From: Lichenicola sp964242425
GTDB lineage: Bacteria > Pseudomonadota > Alphaproteobacteria > Acetobacterales > Acetobacteraceae
Direction: 5' to 3'
Length of the DNA stretch: 7,606 bases
NCBI GenBank assembly: GCA_964242425.1
Contig: CAXTCK010000167.1
Span: 1 to 7,606, forward strand
The notes under the pieces are model-generated. The model saw only the letters and a program-made list of their open reading frames with translations. It was not told the origin of the DNA and ran no database searches. This document shows, one piece after another, positions 1 to 5,909 of this stretch; position 1 is the first letter of the stretch; each line of letters opens with the position of its first letter. The translations under genes and the position numbers were made by a program.

Positions 1-2480
1 GGCGCCTCGGCGTGCAGGGCGACTGGGCCGGCCGCTACGCCACCATGGACTATGCGTCCGAGGCGGCGATCGCGGCCGAGATCGGCAAGTTCCTGCAGGC
101 CGGCACGCTGTATCGCGGCCTGCGCCCGGTGATGTGGAGCCCGGTGGAGAAGACGGCGCTGGCCGAGGCCGAGATCGAGTACCACGACCACACCTCCACC
201 GCGATCTTCGTGGCCTTCCCGGTGACGCGCGACCCGACCCCGGGGCAGGCCCTGGACGGGGTGTCCGCGGTGATCTGGACCACCACCCCCTGGACCATCC
301 CCGCCAACCGCGCCATCGCCTTCGGCCCCGCCATCACCTACGCGGTGATCCGCGTGGACGAGACCGGCGCGGACACAGGTTTGCAACCGGGTGCAAAACT
401 TCTGGTCGCCGAGGCGCTGATCCCGTCCTTCGCCGCATCCGCCGGCATCGTGCAGCACCACGTGCTCTACACCCTGCCCGGCGAGGCGCTGGAGGGGGCC
501 GTGTGCGCCCATCCCCTGCGCGGCCTGCCCGCCTACGAGGGCGGCTACGACCACGACGTGCCCATGCTGGCCGGTGACTTCGTCACCACCGATGCCGGCA
601 CCGGGCTGGTGCACATGGCGCCGGCGCATGGCGAGGACGACTTCGCCCTGTGCGTGGCGCACGGCATCCCGGTGGCGGAAACGGTGGAAGGCGACGGGCG
701 CTATGCTGCCTGGGTGCCGGGCTTCGCCGGCCTGCACGTGTTCAAGGCGGCGAACCCGGTCTGCGTGGCGCTCCTCGAGGCGATGGACGCGTCGCAGGCG
801 TCGGGAAACGAGGGAACAGTTGCCGGCCTCGTCGCGCGCGCCGAGATCGTGCACTCGTACCCGCACAGCTGGCGTTCGCGCGCGCCGGTGATCTTCCGCG
901 CCACCCCGCAATGGTTCATCCGCATGGATGCGGGGCCGGACGACGATCCCGACGAGGGCATACGCGCCCAGGCGCTCGCCGCACTGGAGGACGTGGCGTT
1001 CGTGCCGCCGCAGGCGCGCCGCCGCCTGACCGCCATGGTGGCCGGCCGCCCGGACTGGTGCATCAGCCGGCAGCGCGCCTGGGGGGTGCCGATCGCGGTG
1101 TTCGTGGAACGCCGCACCGGCGAGGTGCTGCGCGACCCGGCGGTGATGTCGCGCGTGGTGGAGGCGTTCCGCGCCGAAGGGGCGGATAGCTGGTACGCGT
1201 CGCCGCCGGCACGCTTCCTGGGCGAGGGGCGCGATCCGGACGCGTTCGAGCAGGTGTTCGACATCGTCGACGTGTGGTTCGAAAGCGGCTCCACCCACGC
1301 CTTCGTGCTGGACCAGGACGGCGTGCCGTTCCCGGCCGACCTGTATCTTGAAGGCTCCGACCAGCATCGCGGCTGGTTCCAGTCCAGCCTGCTGGAAGCG
1401 GTCGGCACGCGCGGCACCGCGCCGTTCCGGGCCCTGGTCACCAACGGCTTCGTGCTCGACGAGCAGGGCCGCAAGATGAGCAAGTCGCTCGGCAACGTGG
1501 TGGCGCCGCGGACGGTCAGCGACACGCTGGGCGCCGACATCCTGCGCCTGTGGGTGATGAACTCCGACACCGACGACGACCTGCGCATCGGTCCGGAGAT
1601 CCTGAAGCAGCAGGGCGAGCTGTACCGGCGCCTGCGCAACACCCTGCGCTGGCTGCTGGGTGCTCTGGACGGATTTTCCGAGGCCGAGCGGGTGCCGCAC
1701 GCGTCCATGCCCGAGCTGGAGCGCTGGGTGCTGCACCGGCTGTCCGAGCTCGGGCAGGGGATCGCGCGCGCGGTGGAAACGCACCAGTGGGTCGGGCTGT
1801 ATCCGGCGCTGCACGGCTTCTGCGCCGCCGACCTGTCCGCGTTCTACTTCGACGTGCGCAAGGACGCGCTCTACTGCGACGCGCCGGACAGCCTGCGCCG
1901 CCGCGCCGCGCGCACCGTGCTGGACCACCTGCACCGCTGCCTGTGCGCCTGGCTGGCCCCGGTGCTGGTGTTCACCGCCGAGGAGGCCTGGACCGCGCGG
2001 TTCGGCGAGGCGGACAGCGTGCACCTGCAGGTGTTCCCCGTCATGCCCCCGGACTGGCACGACCCGTCGCTCGGCGAGCGCTGGGTGCGGCTGCGCGCGC
2101 TGCGCCGCCTGGTGACGGCGTCGATCGAGGCGGCGCGCCGCGACGGCGTGGTCGGCTCGTCGCTGCAGGCGGAGGTGGTGCTGCCTTTGCCGGAAGCGGA
2201 AGCGGGCGAGTTCGCCGCCATCGACTGGGAGGAGCTGGCGATCGTGTCCCGGGCGAGGGTGACGGTTGAGCCGGGTTCACGAACGGCGTTCACGCAGGCG
2301 GGCGGCGAAGCCGGTGCGGCCACGCAGGGTGCTGCGCCGGTGAGCCCTGCGACGGTGAGCGCTGCGCCGGGACGCAAGTGCATGCGCTGCTGGCGCGTGC
2401 TGGAGGAGGTCGGGCAGGTGCATGCCCATCCGACCCTGTGCCTGCGCTGCGCCGACGTGGTGGAGCGGGCTGCGTCGTGA
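1..2480 (+). CDS. ileS: Isoleucyl-tRNA synthetase, 5'-truncated by window edge
   Basis: Cytoplasmic class I aminoacyl-tRNA synthetase that charges tRNA-Ile with isoleucine and hydrolyses mischarged valine. The reading frame is open to the window edge (first whole codon at 3), so the GTG at 12 is an internal valine. Numbering from that codon as residue 1, 822 residues are visible. The CP1 editing domain is marked by WTTTPWTIP (89-97) and GTGLVHMAPAHGEDDF (196-211), the latter carrying the editing-site aspartate pair. WCISRQRAWGVP (349-360), YLEGSDQHRGWFQSS and the KMSKS loop (488-492) belong to the catalytic core. The C-terminal zinc ribbon has Cys790, 793, 810 and 813. The N-terminal HIGH motif and roughly 120-150 residues lie outside the window. 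A 30-plus residue Ala/Gly/Thr-rich linker (about 753-788) precedes the zinc ribbon and looks expanded. The stop overlaps the lspA start. Identification is very secure. Confidence 0.98.
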   Translation, partial: RLGVQGDWAGRYATMDYASEAAIAAEIGKFLQAGTLYRGLRPVMWSPVEKTALAEAEIEYHDHTSTAIFVAFPVTRDPTPGQALDGVSAVIWTTTPWTIPANRAIAFGPAITYAVIRVDETGADTGLQPGAKLLVAEALIPSFAASAGIVQHHVLYTLPGEALEGAVCAHPLRGLPAYEGGYDHDVPMLAGDFVTTDAGTGLVHMAPAHGEDDFALCVAHGIPVAETVEGDGRYAAWVPGFAGLHVFKAANPVCVALLEAMDASQASGNEGTVAGLVARAEIVHSYPHSWRSRAPVIFRATPQWFIRMDAGPDDDPDEGIRAQALAALEDVAFVPPQARRRLTAMVAGRPDWCISRQRAWGVPIAVFVERRTGEVLRDPAVMSRVVEAFRAEGADSWYASPPARFLGEGRDPDAFEQVFDIVDVWFESGSTHAFVLDQDGVPFPADLYLEGSDQHRGWFQSSLLEAVGTRGTAPFRALVTNGFVLDEQGRKMSKSLGNVVAPRTVSDTLGADILRLWVMNSDTDDDLRIGPEILKQQGELYRRLRNTLRWLLGALDGFSEAERVPHASMPELERWVLHRLSELGQGIARAVETHQWVGLYPALHGFCAADLSAFYFDVRKDALYCDAPDSLRRRAARTVLDHLHRCLCAWLAPVLVFTAEEAWTARFGEADSVHLQVFPVMPPDWHDPSLGERWVRLRALRRLVTASIEAARRDGVVGSSLQAEVVLPLPEAEAGEFAAIDWEELAIVSRARVTVEPGSRTAFTQAGGEAGAATQGAAPVSPATVSAAPGRKCMRCWRVLEEVGQVHAHPTLCLRCADVVERAAS

Positions 2481-3010
2481 GCGGCGCCGGGGTGCCGCCC
2501 GGGGATGCCGCGCACGTCCGGCCCGGCCGGTTCCTGCCGCTCGGGCTCGCGCTGGCGCTGCTGGTGCTCGCCGCGGACCAGGGCAGCAAGTGGTGGATCC
2601 TGACCCGGCTCGACCTGCCCGACCGCCGCTTCGTGACGGTGCTGCCGGTGCTCGACTTCGAGATGGTGTGGAACCACGCGGTCACGTTCGGGCTGCTGGG
2701 CGGGATCGGCGCCGCCGGCCGGTTCGTGTTCAGCGCGATCGCGGTGGTGGTGGTGGCGCTGCTGCTGTCCTGGATGCGCCGCACGCCCAAGCCGTGGGTG
2801 GCGCTGGCGCTCGGCGCCATCATCGGCGGGGCGATCGGCAACGTCGTTGACCGGCTGCGCTTCGGCGCGGTGGTGGACTTCATCCACGCCCATCTCGGGC
2901 CGTTGTCCTGGGACTACATCTTCAACGTGGGCGACGCCGCGATCGTGTGCGGGGTGATCGTGCTGCTGGGCGACAGCCTGCTGGACCGCCGCGCCGCGCC
3001 GCGCGCCTGA
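2477..3010 (+). CDS. lspA: Lipoprotein signal peptidase (signal peptidase II)
   Basis: Inner-membrane aspartyl protease that removes the signal peptide of diacylglyceryl-modified prolipoproteins. I chose the GTG at 2477 (177 aa) because it overlaps the ileS TGA and has GGAG at 2462-2465. An in-frame ATG at 2378 would lie inside the ileS zinc ribbon, and a GTG at 2492 is a weaker alternative. Family motifs are present: DQGSK (34-38) after the first membrane segment (about 18-33), GNVVDRLRFGAVVDF (121-135) with catalytic Asp125, and FNVGDAAI (149-156) with catalytic Asp153. Further hydrophobic segments lie near 84-99, 106-121 and 152-168, giving the usual four-helix topology. Two positions differ from textbook motifs: NHAVTFG replaces the common NxGxAF, and NVGD replaces NVAD. 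The length is normal. It is probably co-transcribed with ileS and translationally coupled to it. The stop codon sits in a possible hairpin. Confidence 0.96.
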   Translation: MSGAGVPPGDAAHVRPGRFLPLGLALALLVLAADQGSKWWILTRLDLPDRRFVTVLPVLDFEMVWNHAVTFGLLGGIGAAGRFVFSAIAVVVVALLLSWMRRTPKPWVALALGAIIGGAIGNVVDRLRFGAVVDFIHAHLGPLSWDYIFNVGDAAIVCGVIVLLGDSLLDRRAAPRA

Positions 3011-3033
3011 TCCGGCGGCTCAGGCTCAGGCGC
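3003..3033 (+). terminator. Possible hairpin at the lspA 3' end
   Basis: GCGCCTGA (3003-3010, including the lspA stop) is a perfect complement of TCAGGCGC (3026-3033), giving an 8-bp GC-rich stem. A shorter alternative pairs 3005-3010 with 3020-3025. No T-run follows, so a classical intrinsic terminator is not shown. The right arms are units of the hexamer array, so the pairing may be a by-product of the repeat. It lies where two convergent transcripts would meet. Confidence 0.3.
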
Positions 3034-3056
3034 AGGCGCAGGCGCAGGCTCAGGCG
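3021..3056. repeat. Hexamer tandem array (CAGGCK)6
   Basis: Six contiguous hexamers of the form CAGGCG or CAGGCT, in the order T, G, G, G, T, G, fill the space between the convergent lspA and CGNR genes. The last two units (3045-3056) begin the 55-base sequence repeated across the assembly gap. If the gap is collapsed, the stop codon (TCA on the plus strand) and final alanine codon of the CGNR gene fall inside the array. Copy number in the genome is uncertain because the assembly breaks here. Unit length and absence of spacers exclude CRISPR. Confidence 0.85.
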
Positions 3057-3099
3057 TTGGAGCGGTAGCGGCGCATCTTGTTCCGGCTGCCGCAGGTTC
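3045..3099. repeat. 55-bp direct repeat, left copy, abutting the N gap
   Basis: These 55 bases are identical to 3200-3254. The copy ends exactly at the first N, while the other begins exactly after the last N. The shared sequence encodes, on the minus strand, the last codons and stop of the CGNR protein. This is best explained as an unmerged dovetail overlap between two contigs rather than a biological repeat. Confidence 0.95.
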
Positions 3100-3199
3100 N
3101 NNNNNNNNNNNNNNNNNNNNNNNNNNNNNNNNNNNNNNNNNNNNNNNNNNNNNNNNNNNNNNNNNNNNNNNNNNNNNNNNNNNNNNNNNNNNNNNNNNN
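3100..3199. other. Assembly gap (100 N)
   Basis: Exactly 100 undetermined bases, the conventional placeholder for a scaffold gap of unknown size. The matching 55-base flanks suggest that the contigs overlap and the true gap is negative. The region 3011-3204 therefore holds only the hexamer array, the left 55-bp copy and this gap. I see no separate gene in it. Confidence 0.97.
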
Positions 3200-3254
3200 C
3201 AGGCTCAGGCGTTGGAGCGGTAGCGGCGCATCTTGTTCCGGCTGCCGCAGGTTC
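3200..3254. repeat. 55-bp direct repeat, right copy, abutting the N gap
   Basis: Identical to 3045-3099 over all 55 positions. This copy is continuous with the intact CGNR coding region and contains its final residues (SRNKMRRYRSNA region) and its TGA stop (3205-3207 on the minus strand). Confidence 0.95.
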
Positions 3255-3720
3255 GCATCGCGCACCAGGTTCTGGTCGCCGCTCTGGACGCATCGAAGAA
3301 CGAGGCCCGGCAGCTCGGCTCGCGGCACAGCTTGAACCGGCGCCACGCGTCGGCCTGCATCGCTTCCAGCGCCTGGACCAGCAGCGGCGCCACCGCATCC
3401 GAGTCGTCGGCCGGCACCAGCCGGAGCGCGCAGCGCCGGTTCAGATGCGGCCGGATGCCGTGCCCCGCCACCAGGTGGTTCAGCGTGACCCGGGCCATGT
3501 CCGCCCCGTCGGCGATCTCGCTGTTCACCGCCTGGAGCGCGCGCAGCGACGCGTGCAGCCGCATCGCGTCGGCAAGGCCCGCTTCCACCGCAGGGCCGCC
3601 TGTTCGGGGCAGCAGGCGGCCGGCCCAGCCGGCCCAGTCGTCGGGACCGGAAAGGTCGTGCCACAGGAACGACTCCAGCATCCGCCACCGCGCCGGCGTC
3701 CCGGGACCGTGTTCCGGCAT
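3205..3720 (-). CDS. CGNR-type zinc-finger protein, putative transcriptional regulator
   Basis: 171-aa protein whose C-terminal third matches the CGNR zinc finger, usually found after an ABATE (DUF1470-type) ligand-binding-like domain in putative stress-responsive regulators. The finger reads WRRFKLCREPSC, then FFDASR, then TWCAMRTCGSRNK, giving Cys132-x4-Cys137 and Cys153-x4-Cys158. The eponymous CGNR tetrad is CGSR (158-161), an Asn-to-Ser change. The N-terminal part has FLWHDLSGPDDWAGWA near residues 18-33 and an Ala/Leu-rich helical middle, consistent with ABATE, although I cannot confirm the fold. I chose the ATG at 3720, which leaves 73 bases to the divergent hydrolase gene; the ribosome-binding site is weak (AAGG, about 12 bases away). 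The gene is complete despite ending five bases from the gap. It faces lspA convergently. Its divergent position suggests control of the hydrolase/reductase pair, which is inference. Confidence 0.85.
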   Translation of the reverse strand: MPEHGPGTPARWRMLESFLWHDLSGPDDWAGWAGRLLPRTGGPAVEAGLADAMRLHASLRALQAVNSEIADGADMARVTLNHLVAGHGIRPHLNRRCALRLVPADDSDAVAPLLVQALEAMQADAWRRFKLCREPSCRASFFDASRAATRTWCAMRTCGSRNKMRRYRSNA

Positions 3721-3732
3721 GATGGAGCCGCC

Positions 3733-3761
3733 TTGCCAAGCTAGGTGTTACCGTTGAAAAT
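3733..3761 (+). promoter_or_regulatory. Candidate sigma70-type promoter for the epoxide hydrolase gene
   Basis: TTGCCA (3733-3738, 5 of 6 to the -35 consensus) and GAAAAT (3756-3761, 4 of 6 to the -10 consensus) are separated by 17 bases. They lie in the most AT-rich stretch of the 73-base divergent intergenic region. The predicted transcript start, near 3768, is about 25 bases before the ATG at 3794. The match comes from consensus inspection only. Confidence 0.4.
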
Positions 3762-3768
3762 CTCTAGC
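3740..3768. promoter_or_regulatory. Possible operator: spaced inverted repeat GCTAG...CTAGC
   Basis: GCTAG (3740-3744) and its inverse CTAGC (3764-3768) are separated by 19 bases in the divergent promoter region and bracket the candidate -10 element. Arms are only 5 bp, so chance is possible. CTAG is often scarce in bacterial genomes, which makes two copies in 29 bases mildly notable. It could be a binding site for the adjacent CGNR protein (inference). Confidence 0.25.
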
Positions 3769-3793
3769 CGGTCACGAAGCGGACAACAACGGC

Positions 3794-4933
3794 ATGCCTG
3801 GCATCCCCTTCAGCATCGCCTTCGACGCGCCGCTGCGCGACGACCTCCTGCGCCGCCTGGACGGCATCCGCTGGAGCGACAGCGTTTGCGCGGACTGGCG
3901 CGACGGCACCGACGAGGCGTTCCTGCGCAACCTGATCCGGCACTGGCGCACGGCCTACGACATCGACGCCGCCCAGGCCCGGATGAACGCGCTGCCGCAG
4001 TTCCGCGCCTGCGTCGACGGCTTCGGCATCCACTACGTCCGGCTGCCGGGCGTCGGCCCGAACCCCCGGCCGCTGCTGCTGATGAACGGCTGGCCGTCGA
4101 GCTTCGTCGAGTACCGCAGGCTGGCGCCCAGGCTGGCGGACCCGGCGGCGTTCGGCGGTTCGGCAGACGACGCGTTCGAGGTGGTGATGCCGACCCTGCC
4201 CGGGTTCGGCTACTCCGACCGCCCGACGCGGCCGGGGCAGGTGCGGGCGGAGGACCTGTTCCACCGCCTGATGACCGGGCATCTCGGCCACGCGCGCTAT
4301 CTCGCTTCGGGCACCGACATCGGCGCCGGGGTGGCGACCCGGCTGGCGCTGGAGCATCCCGACGCGCTGCAGGGCATCCACCTGTCCATGATCGCGGAAC
4401 CGGTGCTCACGCCCGCCTCGCCGCCGTCGGGCTTGGCCGAGAGCGAGCACGTGGCGCGCGTGGTGCGGTGGGAAGCCGAGCAGGGCGCCTACGGACACCT
4501 GCACCGCACCCGGCCGCAGACCCCGGCCTTCGCCCTGGCGGACTCGCCGGTCGGGCTCGCGAGCTGGATCGTGGAGAAGTTCCACGCCTGGAGCGACCAC
4601 GGCGGCGACCTGCTTGCGGTGTTTCCCGCCGAGATGCTGCTCGACACCCTGATGGTGTACTGGGCCACCAACACCATCGGCTCGTCGATGCGCAGCTATT
4701 ACGACCGCAGCCGGTTCCGCCCGGCGCTGCGCCCGGACGACAGGATCGCGGTGCCGACCGCGCTGTGCCTTTGGCCGCGGGACCTGGTGCTGCCGCCCCG
4801 GGAATGGGCGGAACGGCTGTATGACGTGCGGCGCTACACGGTGCAGGCTCGGGGCGGCCACTTCCCGGCCTGGGAAGCCCCCGACGCCTATGCCGACGAT
4901 CTCAGGGCGTTCGCGCGGTCGCTGGGCCGATGA
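3794..4933 (+). CDS. Epoxide hydrolase-like alpha/beta hydrolase (EHN family)
   Basis: 379-aa soluble alpha/beta-hydrolase of the microsomal-epoxide-hydrolase-like group, whose members open epoxides to vicinal diols through a covalent aspartyl ester. The N-terminal EHN region (about 1-100) includes LRRLDGIRWSD and the FRACVDGFGIHYVRLPG strand. The oxyanion motif is NGWPSS (98-103) instead of HGWPGS. MPTLPGFGYSDRP (132-144) is typical of the family. The nucleophile elbow is GTDIG (173-177), with Asp175 in place and Thr/Ile replacing the usual Gly/Trp of GGDWG. Cap-region signatures PAFALADSPVGLASWIVEKFHAW (about 244-266) match the family. Asp330 in WPRD, 26 residues before His356 of GGHFPAWE, is the likely acid of the triad. 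The start has AGCGGA at 3778-3783. The last four codons plus stop are duplicated in tandem just downstream. Substrate is unknown; the altered motifs leave open a non-epoxide activity. Confidence 0.9.
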   Translation: MPGIPFSIAFDAPLRDDLLRRLDGIRWSDSVCADWRDGTDEAFLRNLIRHWRTAYDIDAAQARMNALPQFRACVDGFGIHYVRLPGVGPNPRPLLLMNGWPSSFVEYRRLAPRLADPAAFGGSADDAFEVVMPTLPGFGYSDRPTRPGQVRAEDLFHRLMTGHLGHARYLASGTDIGAGVATRLALEHPDALQGIHLSMIAEPVLTPASPPSGLAESEHVARVVRWEAEQGAYGHLHRTRPQTPAFALADSPVGLASWIVEKFHAWSDHGGDLLAVFPAEMLLDTLMVYWATNTIGSSMRSYYDRSRFRPALRPDDRIAVPTALCLWPRDLVLPPREWAERLYDVRRYTVQARGGHFPAWEAPDAYADDLRAFARSLGR

Positions 4934-4948
4934 TCGCTGGGCCGGTGA
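4919..4948 (+). repeat. 15-bp tandem duplication covering the hydrolase stop codon
   Basis: TCGCTGGGCCGATGA (4919-4933) is followed immediately by TCGCTGGGCCGGTGA (4934-4948), 14 of 15 identical. Because the unit is five codons long, the second copy again reads Ser-Leu-Gly-Arg-stop in frame. It looks like a local slippage duplication. Confidence 0.9.
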
Positions 4949-4954
4949 TCGGCC
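4940..4954 (+). terminator. Small GC hairpin after the hydrolase gene
   Basis: GGCCG (4940-4944) pairs perfectly with CGGCC (4950-4954) around a 5-base loop, 7 bases after the hydrolase stop. A TTTT follows only at 4968-4971, too far for a standard intrinsic terminator. Transcription probably continues into the reductase gene. The rest of the 105-base spacer shows no other clear signal except the reductase ribosome-binding site. Confidence 0.2.
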
Positions 4955-5025
4955 GGACGGCGAACAGTTTTGCGCGCTTGGGCCGAACGAGCGTCGGGCT
5001 CCGCGGTTGAAGCAGTTCCAGCCGC

Positions 5026-5030
5026 AGGAG
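5026..5030 (+). promoter_or_regulatory. Ribosome-binding site of the aldo/keto reductase
   Basis: AGGAG at 5026-5030 lies 8 bases before the ATG at 5039. It decides that start over an upstream in-frame GTG (4970), which would add 23 residues not typical of the family. Confidence 0.8.
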
Positions 5031-5038
5031 CTTTCCCC

Positions 5039-5857
5039 ATGGCGCACGTTCCCACCCTCAGCCTGAACCAGGGCGGCGCGATCCCGCAGATCGGCTACGG
5101 CGTGTTCAAGGTCGACCCGGCGGAAGCCGAGCGGGCGGTGGGGCTGGCGATCCGGGCCGGCTACCGGTCCATCGACACCGCTCGGATCTACAAGAACGAG
5201 GAGGGGGTGGGGGCCGCCATCGCCCGCGCCGGGGTGGACCGCGACTCCTTGTTCGTCACCACCAAGCTGTGGAACGACGACCAGGGCTACGACGAGGCGC
5301 TTCGGGCGTTCGATGCCAGCCTGGGCCGGCTCGGGCTGGATACCGTGGACCTTTACCTGATCCATTGGCCGAAGCCGTCGCAGGACAAGTACGTCGACAG
5401 CTGGCGCGCGCTGGAGAAGCTGCATCAGGAAGGGCGTGCGAAGGCGATCGGGGTGTCGAACTTCACGCTCGCGCATCTGGAGCGGCTGCTGGACGAGACC
5501 GGCATCGTGCCGGCGGTGAACCAGATCGAGCTGCACCCGGCCCTGCCGCAGGACGAGCTGCACGCGTTCCACCAGGCGCACGGCATCGTCACGGAAGCCT
5601 GGAGCCCGCTGGCGCAAGGGGCGCTCGACGCGCCGGCGATCAAGGCGCTGGCGCAGAAGCACGACCGCACCGCGGCGCAGGTGGTGCTGCGCTGGCACAT
5701 GCAGCGCGGCATCGTCGCGATCCCGAAATCGGTGACGCCGTCGCGCATCGCCGAGAACATCGCCGTGTTCGACTTCGCGCTGGACGACGAGGACATGGAG
5801 CGGATGCGCGGCCTCGACACCGGCAGCCGGATCGGGCCGGACCCGGAGCGGTTCTGA
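5039..5857 (+). CDS. Aldo/keto reductase (2,5-diketo-D-gluconate reductase-like)
   Basis: 272-aa cytosolic NADPH-dependent (beta/alpha)8-barrel oxidoreductase that reduces aldehydes and ketones to alcohols; closest in style to bacterial AKR5-type, DkgA/DkgB-like enzymes. The catalytic tetrad is complete: Asp46 (in SIDTA), Tyr51 (IYKNEEGVG), Lys76 (TTKLWN) and His109 (LIHWP). Other family marks are GRAKAIGVSNF, the NQIELHP strand (about residues 161-167), AWSPLAQG, and IPKSVTPSRIAENIAVFDF near the C terminus, which binds the cofactor phosphate. Length is standard for a short-loop bacterial AKR. The ATG at 5039 has a good AGGAG. The gene follows the epoxide hydrolase on the same strand after 105 bases and may share its transcript. 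A joint role in handling reactive epoxides or carbonyls is plausible but inferred from adjacency. The true substrate cannot be read from sequence. Confidence 0.95.
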   Translation: MAHVPTLSLNQGGAIPQIGYGVFKVDPAEAERAVGLAIRAGYRSIDTARIYKNEEGVGAAIARAGVDRDSLFVTTKLWNDDQGYDEALRAFDASLGRLGLDTVDLYLIHWPKPSQDKYVDSWRALEKLHQEGRAKAIGVSNFTLAHLERLLDETGIVPAVNQIELHPALPQDELHAFHQAHGIVTEAWSPLAQGALDAPAIKALAQKHDRTAAQVVLRWHMQRGIVAIPKSVTPSRIAENIAVFDFALDDEDMERMRGLDTGSRIGPDPERF

Positions 5858-5909
5858 GCCGGTTCGTTGCGGTGGGCGGGAACGCTTGCCGCGACGGGGG
5901 TTCGGGCTT

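Noticed and set aside
701..1708. 335-codon minus-strand frame inside ileS
   Set aside because: Shadow of the ileS coding strand; Ser/Arg/Thr-rich composition and no domain.
2378..2476. Upstream in-frame ATG start for lspA
   Set aside because: It would place 33 extra Arg/Gly/Ala-rich residues before the normal LspA N terminus and overlap the conserved IleRS zinc ribbon. The GTG overlapping the ileS stop fits family length.
1871..2893. 340-codon minus-strand frame opposite ileS and lspA
   Set aside because: His/Arg/Gln-rich antisense shadow of two secure genes.
3021..3056. Short repeat array as a possible CRISPR
   Set aside because: Units are 6 bases with no spacers; it is a microsatellite.
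3045..3254. The 55-bp repeat as a mobile-element target duplication or attachment site
   Set aside because: Both copies are bounded precisely by the N run and no element sequence is visible, so a contig-end overlap explains it better.
2922..3744. Several open frames running through the N block on both strands
   Set aside because: They depend on translating undetermined bases and on the duplicated contig ends; none has a recognisable domain other than the CGNR C terminus.
4970..5038. Longer N terminus for the aldo/keto reductase from an upstream GTG
   Set aside because: The AGGAG at 5026-5030 would lie inside it, and the added residues do not resemble the family's N terminus.
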